Notes under the pieces: model-generated | What the model was told of the DNA's origin: nothing | The model's database searches: none | What the model saw: only the letters and a program-made list of their open reading frames with translations | Made by a program: the position numbers and the translations under genes | Shown here: positions 52,977 to 61,323 of the stretch, piece after piece | Layout of the letters: each line of letters starts with the position of its first letter | How positions within the stretch are numbered: position 1 is the first letter of the stretch | DNA from: Mumia flava | GTDB taxonomy: Bacteria; Actinomycetota; Actinomycetes; Propionibacteriales; Nocardioidaceae | Length of the DNA: 64,000 nucleotides | Assembly: GCF_002797495.1 (NCBI RefSeq) | Contig: NZ_PGEZ01000001.1 | Location: 1,116,001-1,180,000, forward strand | Direction: 5' to 3'

Positions 52977-54119
52977 CTAGGTGCGGCCACCGCGGGCGTA
53001 ACGGCGTGCCCGCACAGCGTCCAGGACGTCGCCCGGACGCATCCCGACCACCCGCCGGGCGGCTGCCCGCCACCCGCGCTCCGGCCGGTCGCGGTCCGCC
53101 TCGACGACACCGGCCACGGCCCGCGCGACCAGGTCGGGTGTCACCGGGGGCGGCTCGCTGATCCTGCGGGCGGCCTGGTCGCCCGGCGGCGGGACCACGA
53201 GCGCGTCCAGGTCGCCGATCACCGCCACGCCGCTCTGGCGCACCCCGCGCACGATCCGGCGGCTGCGCCGACGCAGCCGCCGCAGCGCCCACGCCGGCAG
53301 CGGCGGTCGTACGGCGTCCGGCGGCGGCTCCGCCGCCTTCAGCGCACGGACGGCGCCGAGCCGGACCAGCCGCCGGTAGTCGCGCGGGTCCCCCTCACCC
53401 GCGCGGAAGGACCGGTTGAACCGCCGGAGCAGCTCGGCCTCGGCCCAGGTCAGGGAGCGGTTCTGCCGGTCGGCCTCCGGGACGAGGGTGTGCGCGGGAA
53501 GCCCGACCATCGCCTCGAAGGTCCGCAGCAGCGCCGACGGGTCGCCGTCGTCGACGACCACGACCCGCACCCGGTCCGCCCCGACCTCGTCGGCCCAGCG
53601 ACGGACGACGACGTCGTGACGGTGGCGGCGCCAGAAGCTCGGCGTCCGCTGGCGCTTCGACCGGCCGAGCACGCCCCGCAACCAGCGCTGCCAGCTGATG
53701 CCCGACCCGTTCTGGACGTACTGCTGCCACTGCGAGGCGGCGATCCGGTCCAGCCGGCGCAGGGTGACGACGACGTGCACGCGCTCGCGCCCGAGGTCGT
53801 CGACGATCCGCCGCACGGCCGCCGGGTCGGCGTCGGAGAGGAACTCGTTCGAGACCACGACCCGGCCGCGTACGCGGGTGCGGGCGGCGAAGCGCCGCCA
53901 GGTCCGCATCGACGTCGGCGGGTCGCCGGTCATGCGACCGCGTCCGGTGATCGCGGCGACCGCCTCGATCGGCGTGCGCGACCGGCCCGGGTACGCCACC
54001 CCGTACCCCGCGAGGTCGTCGCGCGCGGTGAAGAAGGCGCTCTGCACCGCCGTCGTGCCGGTCTTGTGCGGCCCGACGTGCAGGAGCAGGCTGCCCTCGG
54101 GCAGGAGGTCGTCGCTCAT
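52977..54119 (-). CDS. Sulfotransferase-like protein, array member 1
   Basis: A 380-residue cytoplasmic protein resembling PAPS-dependent sulfotransferases. The 5'-phosphosulfate loop reads [10 protein letters not shown] (14-23). The 3'-phosphate-binding region reads [18 protein letters not shown] (119-136) with Arg and Ser. [47 protein letters not shown] follows the family plan, then [17 protein letters not shown]. The C-terminus ends in a basic tail ([11 protein letters not shown]). The five array members are clear paralogues but much diverged. ATG 54119 overlaps the stop of member 2 (ATGA). The acceptor is unknown; a surface glycan is the best guess. Confidence 0.72.
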   Translation of the reverse strand: MSDDLLPEGSLLLHVGPHKTGTTAVQSAFFTARDDLAGYGVAYPGRSRTPIEAVAAITGRGRMTGDPPTSMRTWRRFAARTRVRGRVVVSNEFLSDADPAAVRRIVDDLGRERVHVVVTLRRLDRIAASQWQQYVQNGSGISWQRWLRGVLGRSKRQRTPSFWRRHRHDVVVRRWADEVGADRVRVVVVDDGDPSALLRTFEAMVGLPAHTLVPEADRQNRSLTWAEAELLRRFNRSFRAGEGDPRDYRRLVRLGAVRALKAAEPPPDAVRPPLPAWALRRLRRRSRRIVRGVRQSGVAVIGDLDALVVPPPGDQAARRISEPPPVTPDLVARAVAGVVEADRDRPERGWRAAARRVVGMRPGDVLDAVRARRYARGGRT

Positions 54120-55282
54120 CGCCTCGCGAGCCGACGCCGCATCCGCTTGCGCGCGAGCGTGACCAGGTCGCGGGTCGGGGTCTGCCGGACCGTCCGCCAG
54201 GCCCGGCGTGCCTTCGCGTCCGTCGCCGGGACCCCCGTCTGCGCGATCGCCCCGGCGAGCGCCAGCGCGGCCACCTCCGCGGAGACGGCACGGTCGTCGT
54301 CGGTCTGCGGCTCGGCCGGCACGACCGGCCCGGCGAGCAGACCGTCGAGGTCGCCGACGACACGGACACCGCTGGCCCGGAGATTGTCGACGACCTCCTG
54401 GCTCAGCTCGGCGATCCGCTCCTGCGCCCAGGTCGGCGTCACGATCTTGGGCTCGGATCGGTCGGGCTGGCGCGTCCGCAGGTTGCGGACGACGCCGTTG
54501 CGCAGGTAACGGAAGTGGACGTCGGACGGCCAGTCCGAGGCCTTGTAGATCCGGTTGAACTCGCGGACGATCTCGATCTCGGCGAGCGTGAGGGACCGGT
54601 TGGACAGGTCGTCCTGGAGCGCCAGCGTCCCGTCCGGGAGTCCGACCATCGCCTCGAAGACCCGCAGCACCATCGCGTGGTCGCGGGAGTCCAGCACGAC
54701 GACGGTGACGTTCTCCTCGCCGACCTCCGCCGCCCATCGCGCGGCGAGCCGGTCGTGGTGGTGGCGGGTCCAGAACGTCGGGGTCAGGCCCTTCGGCGGC
54801 GACGGCGAGAACATCGCCTCGAGCCAGTCGTCGTACGCGATGGCGTAGCCGGTCTGCACGTACTGCTGCCACTGCGAGGGGATCAGCTTGTCCAGCGGCC
54901 GCAGGGTCAGCACGACGTGCTGGTGCCCGCCGATCTGCTCGGTGATCGACCGGACCCGCGGCGGCTTGGCCTGCGCGAGGTACTCGCTGGAGAACACGAC
55001 TCGCTGGTCGGCCGCCCCGTGGATGTCGGTGAGCAGCTCGGCCCACGCGTCCTGCTGCGGCTCCGGCCCGCCCAGGAAGCCCTTGCCGCCCACCGCGGCG
55101 ATCGCCGCGAGCATCTCGTGGCGACGCGTCCCGGCGTAGTGCACGCCGTACGGAGCCAGACGTGGGCGCGCCTCGTGGAAGGCGGCCTGGAGCGAGGTGG
55201 TCGCCGTCTTCGGAGGACCGACGTGGATCAGCCGCGTCCCCTCGGGCAGCAGGAGCCCGTCGGGCGGCAACAGGTCACTCAC
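54116..55282 (-). CDS. Sulfotransferase-like protein, array member 2
   Basis: A 388-residue paralogue. Its phosphosulfate loop is variant, HVGPPKTATT (20-29), with Ala for the usual Gly. The 3' region is intact ([20 protein letters not shown]). [37 protein letters not shown] and NRSLTLAEIEIVREFNR are family landmarks. GVRVVGDLDGL marks the conserved C-terminal motif, and the tail is basic ([11 protein letters not shown]). GTG 55282 (VSDLLPPDG) follows GAGGAG by 8 nt; GTG 55291 is the alternative. A 120-nt gap with a perfect hairpin separates it from member 3. Confidence 0.72.
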   Translation of the reverse strand: MSDLLPPDGLLLPEGTRLIHVGPPKTATTSLQAAFHEARPRLAPYGVHYAGTRRHEMLAAIAAVGGKGFLGGPEPQQDAWAELLTDIHGAADQRVVFSSEYLAQAKPPRVRSITEQIGGHQHVVLTLRPLDKLIPSQWQQYVQTGYAIAYDDWLEAMFSPSPPKGLTPTFWTRHHHDRLAARWAAEVGEENVTVVVLDSRDHAMVLRVFEAMVGLPDGTLALQDDLSNRSLTLAEIEIVREFNRIYKASDWPSDVHFRYLRNGVVRNLRTRQPDRSEPKIVTPTWAQERIAELSQEVVDNLRASGVRVVGDLDGLLAGPVVPAEPQTDDDRAVSAEVAALALAGAIAQTGVPATDAKARRAWRTVRQTPTRDLVTLARKRMRRRLARR

Positions 55283-55320
55283 GCGTGGCACTCCTCGGTC
55301 AGGTCAGCGCGCCCCGCGGT

Positions 55321-55342
55321 GCCGGACGGCACACCGTCCGGC
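55321..55342. terminator. Perfect 9-bp hairpin between array members 3 and 2
   Basis: GCCGGACGG (55321-55329) and CCGTCCGGC (55334-55342) pair perfectly around a 4-nt loop. It lies about 60 nt past the stop of member 3 and 39 nt before the start of member 2. No T-run follows, so it may be an attenuator or terminator of the actinobacterial kind. Confidence 0.5.
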
Positions 55343-55402
55343 CACGGACGCGCCCACAGACTACAACGCGTCCCGTGGGCCTCCGCGCAGCCGCGACGAC
55401 GC

Positions 55403-56578
55403 TCACCGCCGCAGGGCACGGGTGCCGGCTCGCGGCAGCCGCGCGACGATCTCGCGGACCAGCTGCGCGGTCGTCAGGTCCGCCGGCCGCCGGCCGCTGC
55501 TCCGGGTGCCGTCGTCGTCCTGCGGCGCCGCCACCAGCGGCTGTCGTCCGTCGGCGAGCACGGCCTCGACCACGGCACCGACACCCTGGGCGACCGCGAC
55601 GGGCGTCGTCGACGCGGCGGACTCGTCCAAGGCGCCCGGGCTCGCCGCGCGCACCGAGTCCGGGCTGATCAGCAGCGATGCGGGATCGCCCACGACCCGC
55701 ACCCCGAGCCCGAGCAGCGCGTCGTGCTGCTCGGAGGCGGCGGCGACGACCTGGGGCACGAGCTCGGCCGGGAACGGCGTGCTCCCGCCCGTACCGCCGG
55801 TGCGCAGCCCTCGGGTCGCGCCGCCGCGGACCAGCCGTGGGTACGACGCCGCGCGCCACCGTCCTCGGTAGGCGATCTCGTTGAGCCGCCTCAGCACGAC
55901 CGCCTCGCCGTACCCGAGGGCGGGGTTGTCCGGCGCCCCGCGGAGCGCGAGCGTCCCGGCGGGCAGGCCGGTCATCCGCTCCAGGACGTCGAGCAGCCAC
56001 CGACGGTCGGTCTCGTCGACGACGACCACGGTGACGTTCTCGGGTCCGAGCACGTCGGCCCAGAGCCGGGTCCCGGACGCGTACCCCTGGCGGTCCCAGA
56101 ACCGGTCCGTCGGGTCCGAGAGCACCTCGCGCACCCACTCCACGTACGGGGTGCGCCCACCGTTGACCATGGTCTGCTGCCACCGCGAGGGCAGCACCCG
56201 GTCGAGCCGCCGCGCCATCCGCACGACGTGCACACGCTCGCCGAGGTCGTCGCGCATCCGCCGCACCGCCTCGATCCGTGCCCCTGCGAGGGTCTCGCTG
56301 GAGATCACGACCCGCGCGTCCCCGTACGACGCGACGTCGGCCGCGAACCGCCCCCATGCGCCCGACGGCGGCGGCCCGGACCCGTAGCGGCCGCGGCCGC
56401 CGACGAGCTCCTGCACCGGGCGGTACGGCTGGGGTCCCGTGCCGGCGTAGACGACGCCGTGCTCGGCGGCGGCTCGGCGGTTGTCGTGGAAGGCCCGCTG
56501 GATCGCGGTGGTGCCGGTCTTGTGCGGACCGACGTGGACAAGCCGGGTGCCTTCCGGAAGCAGCAGGTCGTCGGTCAT
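55403..56578 (-). CDS. Sulfotransferase-like protein, array member 3
   Basis: A 391-residue paralogue with [19 protein letters not shown] (from residue 15), the 3' region RMARRLDRVLPSRWQQTMVNG, LWADVLGPENVTVVVVDETD, LERMTGLPAGTLAL and GYGEAVVLRRLNEIAYRGRW. SRW replaces SQW of the other members, the Ser being kept. GVRVVGDPASLL replaces the common GDL motif. The tail is short and basic (GTRALRR). ATG 56578 overlaps the stop of member 4 (ATGA). Confidence 0.72.
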   Translation of the reverse strand: MTDDLLLPEGTRLVHVGPHKTGTTAIQRAFHDNRRAAAEHGVVYAGTGPQPYRPVQELVGGRGRYGSGPPPSGAWGRFAADVASYGDARVVISSETLAGARIEAVRRMRDDLGERVHVVRMARRLDRVLPSRWQQTMVNGGRTPYVEWVREVLSDPTDRFWDRQGYASGTRLWADVLGPENVTVVVVDETDRRWLLDVLERMTGLPAGTLALRGAPDNPALGYGEAVVLRRLNEIAYRGRWRAASYPRLVRGGATRGLRTGGTGGSTPFPAELVPQVVAAASEQHDALLGLGVRVVGDPASLLISPDSVRAASPGALDESAASTTPVAVAQGVGAVVEAVLADGRQPLVAAPQDDDGTRSSGRRPADLTTAQLVREIVARLPRAGTRALRR

Positions 56579-57726
56579 CGCCGGCCCAGCCGCCGCGCGG
56601 CCCTGCGTCGGAGCTCGCCGACCAGGGCGCGTCCGGAGACCGAGCCGAGGTCGGGCCCTGCGCTCGACGCGGAGCCGCCCGTGGCACGGGACGCGATCGT
56701 CTCGCCCGCGAGGGCGAGCGCGGCGGACCAGCGGGCCGCCAGCTCAGGGGGGACGGTGACCGGTGCCGAGTCGGGCGCCTCCGTCCTCGGCGCGAGGTGG
56801 GTCACGTCGCCGACGACCCGGGCGCCCGACGCGGCGATCGCGTCCGCCATCTGGCTCCCGACCTCCTGGGCACGATCGAGAGCCCACTGCGGCGTCGCGA
56901 CCTTGGGCTCCTCGGAGACGTCGCGCGCCTTGAGGTGGGCCTCCGCGCCGGCGCGGAGCAGGCGGTAGTGCCACGGCCCGGAGACCCCGGCGGCCTTCGA
57001 CTGCCGGTGGTAGCGGCGCAGCAGCTCGGCCTCCGGCCCGGACAGCGAGCGGTTCAGCCGGTCCGGTCGGGGCACGAGGGTGCCGCCCGGGAGCCCGAGC
57101 ATCGACTCGAACGTCGACGTCAGCATCCCCCGGTCGGCCGGGTCGAGCACGACCACGGTCACGGCGTCGGGACCGACCACGTCGGCCCACCGGCGGACCA
57201 GCAGGTCGTGGCGGTGCGGCATCCAGAACCCGTGCGGGTCCTGGGTGCCGGCGTCGTAGGCGTCGAAGACCTGGCGCAGCCAGGCCCCGTAGCGCGGCAT
57301 CGTGCCGCGCAGGACGTTCTGCTGCCACTGCGAGGCGAGGATCGTGGTGAGCGGCCGCAGGGTGACGGCGACGTGGATCCCGTCGGGTCCGAGGTCGTCG
57401 ACGACGCGCCGGACCACCTCCGGACGTGCCTGCGAGAAGCTCTCGCTGCTGATCACCCCGCGCTTCGTGCCCAGTCGCTGCGACTGCCGGACCAGCCGCT
57501 CCCATCGACGCTGCGCTCGCGCGGCGTCGTGGTAGCCACGCAGCCGCCCCGTCGCGTACAGGACGGCGGCCGACTCGTGCGGCCGGTCGCCCAGGCGGAC
57601 CACGCCGTTCTGGGCCAGCACGGGGCGCGCTTCGTGCAGCGCGGACTGGAGCGCCGTGCTGCCGGTCTTGTACGGCCCGACGTGCACCAGGCGGGCCCCG
57701 GGCGGGATGAGCAGGTCGTTCGACAT
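56575..57726 (-). CDS. Sulfotransferase-like protein, array member 4
   Basis: A 383-residue paralogue with HVGPYKTGSTALQSALHEAR (from residue 15) and TLRPLTTILASQWQQNVLRG. HRHDLLVRRWADVVGPDAVTVVVLDPAD, FESMLGLPGGTLVP, NRSLSGPEAELLRRYHRQSK and GARVVGDVTHLA follow. ATPQWALDRAQEVG is shared with member 5, the most similar paralogue by eye. The C-terminus is strongly basic (LRRRAARRLGRR). ATG 57726 lies 99 nt after member 5. Confidence 0.72.
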   Translation of the reverse strand: MSNDLLIPPGARLVHVGPYKTGSTALQSALHEARPVLAQNGVVRLGDRPHESAAVLYATGRLRGYHDAARAQRRWERLVRQSQRLGTKRGVISSESFSQARPEVVRRVVDDLGPDGIHVAVTLRPLTTILASQWQQNVLRGTMPRYGAWLRQVFDAYDAGTQDPHGFWMPHRHDLLVRRWADVVGPDAVTVVVLDPADRGMLTSTFESMLGLPGGTLVPRPDRLNRSLSGPEAELLRRYHRQSKAAGVSGPWHYRLLRAGAEAHLKARDVSEEPKVATPQWALDRAQEVGSQMADAIAASGARVVGDVTHLAPRTEAPDSAPVTVPPELAARWSAALALAGETIASRATGGSASSAGPDLGSVSGRALVGELRRRAARRLGRR

Positions 57727-57825
57727 CGTGGAGGGCCTCGGAGCGGTGACGGGGCGCCGTGACGAGGTCTGAGGCGCCGTGGGGACGAGGGAGAGGCTAC
57801 ACGCCGCGCCCGCGCGCCCGCGGGG

Positions 57826-58968
57826 TCAACCGCGCACCCGCCGTACGGCGCGCCGCAGCCGCTGCGGCACCCGTCGCCGCAGACCCGAGCCCCGCCCGAC
57901 GGCCGTGGTGCCCCGGCTCTCGCGCCGCTCCACCCGGCGGCCCGACTCCGCCATCGCGAGCGCCAGCCGCGCCGCCGCCTCCACCGGCAGGGCGGTCACC
58001 GACGCGGACGGCCGCTCCACCTCCGGGGTGGACAGCACGGACAGGTCACCGACGACCCGGGCCCCGCTCGCCCGGAGCCCCGCGACCATCTCCGCGCCGA
58101 TCTCGGCACTGCGGTCCAGCGCCCACTGCGGGGTGACGATCGCGGCCTCGTCAGGTCCCGGCCGACGCTTCTTGACCTCCGCGAGCGCACCCGGGGTGAC
58201 GATCGCGCTCCAGCCCGTCCGGCCGGGCCCGTGCTTGCGGAACCGCCGGCTGAACGCCTGGAGCATCGCGGCCTCGGCGGCCGTCAGCGACCGGTTCGCG
58301 CGGTCGGACCGCAGCTCCAGGGTCCCCGTGCGCAGACCCAGCAGCGCCTCGAACGAGCGCGGCAGCGCCCCGTGGTCGGACGGGTCGACGACGACGATCG
58401 TCATCCGGTCGGACCCGACGACGTCGGCCCACCGCGCGACCAGCTCGTCGGAGCGGTGCCGGACCCAGAAGCTCGGGTTGGTCCGCCCGCCGTCGAGCGT
58501 GTTCTTCAACCAGCGCTCGTACGGGATGGTCAGGCCGCGCTGGACGTACTGCTGCCACTGCGACGGCAGGATCCGCGACAGCGGCCGCAGGGTGACGACG
58601 ACGTGGGCCCGCGGGCCGCCGAGGTCGTCCACGATCCGTGCGACCTGCTCACCGCGGGCGTCGGAGAGGAACTCGCTGCTCGTCACGCTCCGGCGCCCAC
58701 CGGTCTCGCGCGCCTGCCGGACGATGCCGTTCCACAGTCGCTCCCCCCGCGCCGGATCCTGGTGGCGGAGCAGCCGGTCGGTCACCCAGCGGTACCCGGC
58801 GGCGTCGTGGCGCGTCCGGCCCAGCAGCTGCACCCCCTGGGCGGCCAGGTCGTCGCGCGCCGCGTGCATCGCGGACTGCAGGGCGGTGCTCCCGGTCTTG
58901 TGCGGTCCGATGTGCACCAGGCAGGTGCCTGCGGCGAGCTCGAGCGACCCGTGCGCGTCGTCGGTCAT
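57826..58968 (-). CDS. Sulfotransferase-like protein, array member 5
   Basis: A 380-residue paralogue with HIGPHKTGSTALQSAMHAAR (from residue 19) and [79 protein letters not shown] and GARVVGDLSVLS follow. Its tail is the most basic of all (RRRVPQRLRRAVRRVRG). It is the first gene of the array, 37 nt after rsmI, so the array may be read from the rsmI promoter. ATG 58968 is chosen; the frame upstream is rsmI in another reading. Confidence 0.72.
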   Translation of the reverse strand: MTDDAHGSLELAAGTCLVHIGPHKTGSTALQSAMHAARDDLAAQGVQLLGRTRHDAAGYRWVTDRLLRHQDPARGERLWNGIVRQARETGGRRSVTSSEFLSDARGEQVARIVDDLGGPRAHVVVTLRPLSRILPSQWQQYVQRGLTIPYERWLKNTLDGGRTNPSFWVRHRSDELVARWADVVGSDRMTIVVVDPSDHGALPRSFEALLGLRTGTLELRSDRANRSLTAAEAAMLQAFSRRFRKHGPGRTGWSAIVTPGALAEVKKRRPGPDEAAIVTPQWALDRSAEIGAEMVAGLRASGARVVGDLSVLSTPEVERPSASVTALPVEAAARLALAMAESGRRVERRESRGTTAVGRGSGLRRRVPQRLRRAVRRVRG

Positions 58969-59005
58969 CGACGGTCTCCAGTGGCTGTCGGGGTTGGCGG
59001 CGGTC

Positions 59006-59839
59006 TCAGCCGTGGGCGACGTCGAAGACGACACGACGGCGCACGCCCGTCTCGGCCGCGACCTGCGCGACGGCGTCCTTGCGGGACAACCCGCCTTCCT
59101 GCGCCGCCTCGACCATCGCCCTGAGGTCCTCGGCAGCGTACTCCCGCGCCGGGGCACCGCCGACGACCACCGTGATCTCACCGCGGACCCGCTCCTCGCC
59201 GTCGGCGGGCTCCGCCCACGCAGCCAGCTCTGCGAGCGGACCCCGGCGGACCTCCTCGTACGTCTTGGTGAGCTCACGGCAGACCGCGGCCGGCCGGTCG
59301 GCGCCGAACGCCTGCACCATCGCCGCCAGGGTCGCCGCCGTACGGTGGGGCGCCTCGAAGAACACCATCGTCCGCGGCTCGTCCGCCAGCGCGGCGAAGG
59401 CGCGGTCGCGCTCGCCGCTCTTGCGCGGCGGGAAGCCCTCGAACGTGAAGCGGTCCACCGGCAGTCCGGACACCGCGAGCGCGGCCAGCGCGGCCGACGG
59501 GCCCGGCGCGCTCGTGACCTCCAGGTCGGCCGCCGCCGCCGCAGCGACCAGGCGGTAGCCGGGGTCGGACACGCTCGGCATGCCCGCGTCGGTCACCAGG
59601 AGCACGGTCCGGCCGGCCTCGAGCTGCGCGACCAGCTCGGGCGTACGGCGCGCCTCGTTGCCCTCGAAGTACGAGACGACGCGACCGCCGATCTCGACGC
59701 CGAGGTCGGCAGCCAGCCGACGGAGGCGCCGGGTGTCCTCCGCGGCGACCACGTCGGCGTCGGCGAGCAGCGTGCGCAGGCGGGCCGAGGCGTCGGCGGG
59801 GTTCCCGATCGGGGTCGCAGCCAGCACCAGCACCCCCAC
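59006..59839 (-). CDS. rsmI: 16S rRNA (cytidine1402-2'-O)-methyltransferase
   Basis: A 277-residue tetrapyrrole-methylase-fold enzyme. It has LVLAATPIGNPADASARL at the start, AAEDTRRLRRLA, VTDAGMPSVSDPGYRLV (SAM loop), APGPSAALAALAVSGLP, and FEGFPPRKSGERDRAF. A C-terminal helical domain follows with LSRKDAVAQVAAETG. GTG 59839 starts it. In mycobacteria rsmI is also the neighbour of the Pmt gene, supporting conserved order here. Confidence 0.95.
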   Translation of the reverse strand: MGVLVLAATPIGNPADASARLRTLLADADVVAAEDTRRLRRLAADLGVEIGGRVVSYFEGNEARRTPELVAQLEAGRTVLLVTDAGMPSVSDPGYRLVAAAAAADLEVTSAPGPSAALAALAVSGLPVDRFTFEGFPPRKSGERDRAFAALADEPRTMVFFEAPHRTAATLAAMVQAFGADRPAAVCRELTKTYEEVRRGPLAELAAWAEPADGEERVRGEITVVVGGAPAREYAAEDLRAMVEAAQEGGLSRKDAVAQVAAETGVRRRVVFDVAHG

Positions 59840-60018
59840 AGCGTACGGGTGGTCCCGCTCGGCCCGTCCCGTCCGGGCCGGCGCGACCCGACGCTTGCGG
59901 ATTAGGACATGCGTCCAATAACCTCAGGTGTCACCGACGTTTGTCGCTGCACTCGGGCGCACTCGACGCTCCCTCCCGTCGGCCAGGACACCCGTCCCGA
60001 CCTGAACGGAGCACCGAC

Positions 60019-61281
60019 ATGACCACGTCCACCAGGAGACGCCGCATCGCGGCGGCCGTCGCCACGCCCCTGCTCGCGGGGGCGCTGGCCGTCGCGCCCG
60101 CCGACGCCTCGACACCGACCGAGCCCGCACCCGGACTCCAGGAGGTGATGCTCGTCGGCAACAACTGGGACGGCACCGCCACCGTGATCGAGTCGGTCGG
60201 CGACTTCGCGCAGATCGGCCGGATCAACCTGATCCCGGACAAGAAGAAGCGGCTCACCGAGATCTACCTGAACCCGATCCGGCTCGCGTTCTTCCTGGGC
60301 ATCCGGGAGACCGTCGGCGAGGGCAACGACCAGTTCGTCGACGACATGTACTCGACGCCCGACGGGTCGGCGATCGTCGTCTCGCGGCCGAGCTTCGCCG
60401 ACGTCGCCTCGATCGACGCGACCACCGGGAAGCTCAACTGGCGGTTCAAGGTCGACGGCTACCGCGCCGACCACATGGCCGTCTCGCCCGACGGGACCGA
60501 GGTCGCCGTGTCCGCGTCGACCGGCAACGTCGTCCACGTGCTCGACATCATGACCGGCGCCGAGATCGGCAGCTTCGAGACCGGCGACAAGCCCCACGAG
60601 AACGTCTACTCCGCGGACGGCCGCCACCTGTGGAACATGTCGATCGGCGAGGTGAACAACGACTTCGACGCCCCGTTCCTCGACTTCCTCAAGGGTGACC
60701 GCAAGATCACCGTCGCCGACACCGAGACCTTCGACGTCGTCCGGACGATCGACATGCGCGACCGGCTCGACGCCTTCGGCCGCAAGAAGACCTCGGACGC
60801 GGTCAGGCCCGTCGCGTTCACGCCGGACGAGTCGACGCTGTACTTCCAGGTGTCGTTCTTCAACGGCTTCTACGAGTACGACGTCGCGTCCGACCGGATC
60901 ACCCGCGAGAAGGTCCTGCCGGAGAACCCCGCGACCGACGACGACCGGACGACGTTCGTGAACGACTCGCGCCACCACGGGATGTCGATGAGCCCGGACG
61001 GGTCGAAGCTCTGCATCGCCGGCACGATGGACGACTACGCCACGGTCGTCGACCGGGAGACGCTCCAGGAAGGCCCGCTGGTCCCCGCGGCCAAGCCGTA
61101 CTGGGCGACGGTCAGCGGTGACGGGACCGCATGCGTGATCTCGGAGAGCGAGGCCGACCAGGTCACGGCGATCGACTTCGCCACCGGCGAGAAGATCGTC
61201 TCGGTGCCGGTGGGCAACCACCCGCAGCGGGTCCGCGTCGCCGTCCTGCCGGCCGGCTGGACCTCCCCGACGGCGGGCTGA
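60019..61281 (+). CDS. Secreted YncE-like beta-propeller protein
   Basis: A 420-residue protein with a signal peptide (RRRRIAAAVATPLLAGALAVAPADA). The body has blades of YncE/cytochrome-D1 type: DDMYSTPDGSAIVVSRPSF, DHMAVSPDGTEVAVSASTGNVVHVLD, KPHENVYSADGRHLWNMS and HGMSMSPDGSKLCIAGTMDD. It lacks haem-binding motifs. The function is unknown, perhaps extracellular binding. The ATG follows ACGGAG. It is divergent from rsmI across a 179-nt gap that contains a TAGGAC-N4-GTCC half-palindrome. Confidence 0.75.
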   Translation: MTTSTRRRRIAAAVATPLLAGALAVAPADASTPTEPAPGLQEVMLVGNNWDGTATVIESVGDFAQIGRINLIPDKKKRLTEIYLNPIRLAFFLGIRETVGEGNDQFVDDMYSTPDGSAIVVSRPSFADVASIDATTGKLNWRFKVDGYRADHMAVSPDGTEVAVSASTGNVVHVLDIMTGAEIGSFETGDKPHENVYSADGRHLWNMSIGEVNNDFDAPFLDFLKGDRKITVADTETFDVVRTIDMRDRLDAFGRKKTSDAVRPVAFTPDESTLYFQVSFFNGFYEYDVASDRITREKVLPENPATDDDRTTFVNDSRHHGMSMSPDGSKLCIAGTMDDYATVVDRETLQEGPLVPAAKPYWATVSGDGTACVISESEADQVTAIDFATGEKIVSVPVGNHPQRVRVAVLPAGWTSPTAG

Positions 61282-61311
61282 GGTGCGCGGTCACGGTCGC
61301 GGCACGCGGGC

Positions 61312-61317
61312 TAGGGT
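61312..61317 (+). promoter_or_regulatory. -10 box of a leaderless Pmt transcript
   Basis: TAGGGT (61312-61317) ends 6 nt before the GTG of the mannosyltransferase gene, so the transcript should begin at or beside the start codon. No ribosome site is visible, in keeping with leaderless translation. Confidence 0.5.
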
Positions 61318-61323
61318 GGCCGC

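Noticed and set aside
52977-58968. Recent tandem gene duplication or assembly artefact
   Set aside because: The five proteins share only motifs and overall plan; they are too diverged for a recent duplication or a collapsed repeat.
59890-59935. Operator palindrome before the YncE-like gene
   Set aside because: GGAC-ATGC-GTCC is visible, but the flanks do not extend the symmetry without a bulge, so it is too weak to call as a site.
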